From Ciona intestinalis (Eukaryota > Chordata > Ascidiacea > Phlebobranchia > Cionidae), in the NCBI RefSeq assembly GCF_000224145.3, contig NW_004190356.2:62001-126000 (forward strand): 64,000 nt of DNA. Reading direction: 5' to 3'. Below the pieces are notes generated by a model that searched no databases, was not told the origin of the DNA, and was given only the letters and a program-made list of their open reading frames with translations. The position numbers and the translations under genes are program-made. Positions 60,416 through 64,000 of the stretch are shown one piece after another; position 1 is the first letter of the stretch; every line of letters starts with the position of its first letter.

Positions 60416-62705
60416 ATAACTTTTTAATTGTGGCGACCTAGTAATAGCAATGGAAAAAACTCTTCTCTAGTAAATGTTTATCAGTAGTAATAAAGTCACA
60501 TTATCGTTGATTTATTAAAATAGTATTTGAAAAATTGAAATATTTAACACAGTTATTTTGTTTCAATGTAACTTGCTTTATCCTCGTGTGGCGGGAAAAC
60601 GACAGTTGCTATAACACAGTGTTCTGTTTCATACACCTCATGTCAGCTTACAAGTTACCATGTATGTTACTTTGTTGGTGATTATTTTCAGGGGATTTTT
60701 TTCATTTTCTTTGTATGGTTGATAATTTAGACAACTTATTAGTAACCACTGGGTTGGAGCAATTGTCGTTAGGTGTCTTGTAAAAGGACACATACGCCCA
60801 CAATGATATTTTACATAGAGGTACCTGAACCCCTTATCTTCATTATCAAGGTCAGAGGCCTAATCATTTTGTCTATATGTCAATGACTCCCTAATTGATT
60901 GTTTGATTTCCAGAGTTTTCAGTAGTGAGTAAACTAAATGATTTAATCGTGATGGGCTGTTGTATATACGGAGGATTCATTTTGGACTCGTCATATAAAT
61001 TTGAAGAAAATATTTTCCACTGGGTTGTACATGATGAAGCTGGACGGTAAGTTGTTTCACCCCGTGCCCGTTTAATTTTTTTTATATGAAAAATGGATTC
61101 TATTTCATACAGTCTTACCTTTCGAGTTGTAAATACCTTTCTGGGCATTTTTTTTGCTATGGCTGGAAAATCATATAATCAATTGTGCATTTGGAGAAAT
61201 TACTGTTTAGTGTTTTTGCAAAGTTGTACAAAAAAGGTAAAGTTTATACAGCCTTGCGTGTTGGTTGATAAAATTTTTAAAAGACATATACATATAGACA
61301 GTATAATATAATTAATATATGTTTAATTTTTTGGTTAAACTAGAATATTTCATTAAGGCTTATAAAAAGAGTCCTTATTTTAAGTTATTTGTTTAATTGT
61401 TTTGTTTAACAAAAAAAGTAATATGTTTATTTCAAATGTGTATATATTTGTTTAAAACTCTGGTACAGTGAATTTGGAGGACTTCTTGTTATTTGCTTGT
61501 GGACAATCTGTATGCATGGTTCCTCCACGTGAGTAATTATTTGTATGATGTTAATATATAGTAGGGTGGGGGGAAGATGGGACACCTTTTCATTCTATTT
61601 TCTCGTCTAATTTGGTAGTAAACAAAGAACACTCAAAGAATTATTTAACTTTATCCTCACGACTCCCATGATTGTTAATTGTTTCAAACACGATCAGGAT
61701 ATTTTGATATTATGTGCTAAAGGTGTTCCATCTTCCCCCACACTACTATTTATTCAAACTTTGTAATAAATAAAAATAACACAACTGCTTTACATTTTTG
61801 GAGTAATGATAACATATTTTGGTAACCTACCTCAACCTACACACTAGAACCCTTGCTTTGCAAATAGCTATGACCATCAGCCAAAATGAATATTTATCAT
61901 ATTCTAATCTGTATGGGTGAGGCCTTGCAGCGTGGCAGGCGGCGCGTTATGTGTTCTAGGAGTTAGCCCAAGATTGGCCCATTACCCCAACATCCGGGTG
62001 CTACCGCATGGACCTTAACAGTTTTTAGACCGTAAATAATAACCCAGGAAGTTATTGCCCTCCACAAGATAAATTGCTATTCAGGCATTAACATGCTTTG
62101 ACTGTTGGGTGGTATAAGCAGTTTAAATAGTTTTGTTTGTTAAAAAGCTTCATATTGTTTCCCAACCATACAAATTATCACCAGGTGTATGTATTTTATA
62201 ATGAATAATAATAAAAAATGCTAGATGAAATTTTAAAAGATTAAACTAAACTAAAATAGGGTATAACGGTCACGGCTTTTATCCAAAACATTATTTCTTT
62301 CTTTTTTTATCAACAAGCTTGTTTTAACAACTGTTGTTTTACCGTCACTACCCGTCTTTTCGCTTTTTGTCAACTCTCTTGTTCTTCGTTATCATGACCG
62401 AAGAGACGAAATAAATTTCATTCATTCATTCATTCAAACTAAACTTATTGGGTATTTATTTTATATTTTGTAATAAATGATATTAAAAAAATAATACGTG
62501 AAATTTCAAATGATTAAACTAAACTTTACCAAATTATTATTACAGAACTCGAACGAAAAGAAGTTTGTTATTTCTATGTATTATTGTTCTCTCTCCTGCC
62601 CTCTTATGGGTGTATATTTACATGAATAAATCTTTCCGAAGTTTGTGGCCAAAGCATTGTCAAACTGCCCTCTATCCAGACCTTGTATCAAAAGCAGAGC
62701 TTTAG
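59746..62705 (+). CDS. TMEM220: TMEM220 homologue (small multipass membrane protein)
   Basis: Six exons: 59746-59832, 59891-59920 (only 30 bases), 60300-60360, 60914-61046, 61469-61528, 62546-62705. Phases close to give 176 residues (human 160). Seen: a first membrane segment FLAAIYFALSAYVQ, followed at once by the family signature TNDPDPEIWI (human VNDPDAELWV). A second segment is PIYLLPATIALC, then EFGGLLVICLWTICMHGSS (human ELSGLVIITAWIILCHSSS), and a last segment ending LLWVYIYMNKSFRSLWPKHC (human SWVYIYINKEMRSSWPTHC). Four predicted membrane spans. The molecular function is not known in any species to my knowledge. AATAAA at 62821-62826 may end the transcript. Intron 5 holds a complete MITE and a second dispersed repeat. 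Confidence 0.92.
60565..60830 (+). mobile_element. SINE-family copy in TMEM220 intron 3
   Basis: ATGTAACTTGCTTTATCCTC, CATACACCTCATGTCAGCTT, GGTTGATAATTTAGACAACT, ACCACTGGGTTGGAGCAATT and AAAAGGACACATACGCCCAC. The tRNA-like end is degraded. Confidence 0.75.
61558..61748 (+). mobile_element. MITE copy, reference-quality member of the dominant family
   Basis: Left end TAGTAGGGTGGGGGGAAGAT then GGGACACCTTTTC; core TTTGGTAGTAAACAAAGAAC and CCTCACGACTCCCATG; right end AAGGTGTTCCATCTTCCCCC then ACACTACTATT. The ends form an inverted repeat of about 25 bases (TAGGGTGGGGGAAGATGGGA against its complement), flanked by TATA-rich DNA. About 190-200 bases long with no coding capacity. These traits define a miniature inverted-repeat element that inserts in TA-rich targets. 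In TMEM220 intron 5. Confidence 0.9.
61910..62040 (+). repeat. Dispersed repeat C in TMEM220 intron 5
   Basis: TGTATGGGTGAGGCCTTGCA, TGTTCTAGGAGTTAGCCCAA, TTGGCCCATTACCCCAACAT and CCGGGTGCTACCGCATGGAC. Confidence 0.65.
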
Positions 62706-62826
62706 TTTTGGATTCATTTAAAATTTGTGATCATGCCATAAAATAATTTGTGCAATAGTTATTTTGAATAAGTTTCTGTTAAAACAGATAATAAAATAAC
62801 AGCTTTTTTCTTGCATTGCAAATAAA

Positions 62827-63689
62827 AGGGTTATGTTTAAAAAAGATTATTTTTCATTTGTAAAACACAAAAAAGTTTACAAATTGGTAAATCTACTTTT
62901 CATATGAACTTGTCTTAATTCTTAAAATCACTTGCCAATTTTTTTCAATTACCTGTGCCTTTTTCATTAACTAGTGAAAACTTTTTACGAATTTCTTCAA
63001 GTCTACTAATTGTGATCATTAAAAATGCAATGTTAATGAAATTTTTCAGAAAATCTTGTAATTTTTTTCCGTTTGAATTTGTAGGGTATGAACAATACTG
63101 TCATTTAAATACCTTTAGCAGGCTAAACTAATGCAATTCCCAAAATCTTGACTCTAACACCTGTATATATAGCCCTAACCAATTAAAAACTGTGTATGTG
63201 TATTCTAAATGCATTTGGGTAGGGTCCAGCTATGTAGCACCTATGGAACTGGGGGTTCAGCACAAAACATATATGCGATTACTCCATAAGTACACATATT
63301 GTTGATTTTTGATATTTTAGCTTGTGTTACAGTTAGCATCAAATGTCATTGAATTTAAAGAGCTGTGGAACATTTTACACGAGTTTTAATTGTATATAAA
63401 AACTTTGCAGTATGTTGCAGATATTGCCAAAATCTCGGTATTTAATTTCTTGTTTTATACTTTGTAAAGTCTTCAATGATGTTCACAATACATAAAAAAA
63501 AAAAAAATTTTTTGTGGTGTACGAATTACTTCGGTGAAATATTTGGAATTTAATAACGGAAACAGAGTACTGTCGTTGTTCTTTATACAAGAATATACTT
63601 CACCATGTATTGTCGGTAAATAGTTATGTGTTGCACATTTTCGGGAATGCAATGACATAATAGCCTTTGGTGAAGACCCACAGAGAATG
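62827..63689. other. AT-rich stretch after TMEM220 with nothing recognised
   Basis: Only short poly-A/T runs and a possible scrap of repeat C at about 63218-63260 (GGGTAGGGTCCAGCTATGTA). No exon or RNA gene seen on either strand. Confidence 0.5.
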
Positions 63690-63875
63690 AATGAATGTAA
63701 CTTACTTTATCCTCGCGTGGCCGGAAAACGACAGTCGTTATCACACAACACCTCGTGCCAGCTTACGAGTTACCATGTATGTTACTTTGTGGGTGATTAT
63801 TTTTTTGGGATTTTTTTATGTATGGCTGATAATTTGGACAACCCATTAGTGACCACTGGGTTGGAGCAATTGTCG
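63690..63875 (+). mobile_element. SINE-family copy, 3' truncated by a MITE
   Basis: ATGTAACTTACTTTATCCTC to CTGGGTTGGAGCAATTGTCG, then a direct switch to MITE sequence. Confidence 0.75.
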
Positions 63876-64000
63876 TTAACCTTTACACCTAATATTTAAA
63901 TATCCTGATCAAGTTTTAAACAATAAACAACGGTTTATTGAAGTCGTGAGGATACGGTTTTATAATTCCAAGAATGTTCTTTGCTAACTACCAAATGGAA
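63876..64000 (-). mobile_element. MITE copy, cut by the window edge and fused to a SINE
   Basis: ACACCTAATATTTAAATATCC onward matches the family without its left terminal repeat, and begins exactly where the SINE (63690-63875) stops. Confidence 0.7.

Overview
The window looks like nuclear DNA of an ascidian tunicate, most probably a Ciona species. It is AT-rich. The genes are compact and intron-rich, with short introns and canonical GT-AG sites. The proteins read as one-to-one chordate orthologues, and the intergenic DNA is packed with very short inverted-repeat elements and tRNA-derived SINE pieces. The species call is inference; no ribosomal or mitochondrial marker is present. Six assembly gaps (N runs of 50 or 500) are present. 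At least four of them are flanked by near-identical duplicated sequence, which is best read as two haplotypes threaded into one scaffold.

Layout, left to right. 611-6804 (-): SDR42E-type short-chain dehydrogenase, with its 3' end beyond the window and its Rossmann exon not visible. 8802-11317 (+): NPLOC4 (Npl4), the Ufd1/p97 ubiquitin cofactor. 12431-19793 (-): HAPSTR1 (C16orf72), the HUWE1 partner, carrying an intronic hAT-like transposon and an artefactual second copy of an exon. 20400-21900 (+): a speriolin (SPATC1)-type gene, head to head with HAPSTR1. 21901-25802: intergenic or 5' region with a 500-N gap and one orphan exon candidate. 25803-44226 (+): a C2-WW4-HECT ubiquitin ligase of the WWP1/WWP2 type, with 22 visible coding exons. 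45422-45619 (+): a 65-residue ORF resembling GON7. 46158-54744 (-): an 11-exon protein-disulfide-isomerase-like gene in which both thioredoxin active sites are lost. 56961-58346 (+): a single-exon SLC43-type transporter. 59746-62705 (+): TMEM220. The rest is mobile-element debris.

Three genes (NPLOC4, HAPSTR1, WWP-type E3) act in ubiquitin signalling and two (NPLOC4, the PDI-like gene) relate to ER proteostasis. They lie on both strands with their own promoters, so I treat this as neighbourhood rather than an operon.

Most notable observations: (1) the Npl4 protein has lost the Cys/His ligands of both family zinc motifs and the C-terminal NZF finger, and ends instead in a UIM-like helix; (2) the PDI-like protein keeps a-b-b'-a' architecture and the cis-prolines but has no CxxC; (3) a hAT-like insertion in HAPSTR1 has the empty allele assembled inside it; (4) three introns carry tandem arrays that start at, or include, a splice site; (5) about thirty copies of one roughly 195-bp MITE family occur in 64 kb. 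I did not find a clearly new multi-gene system.
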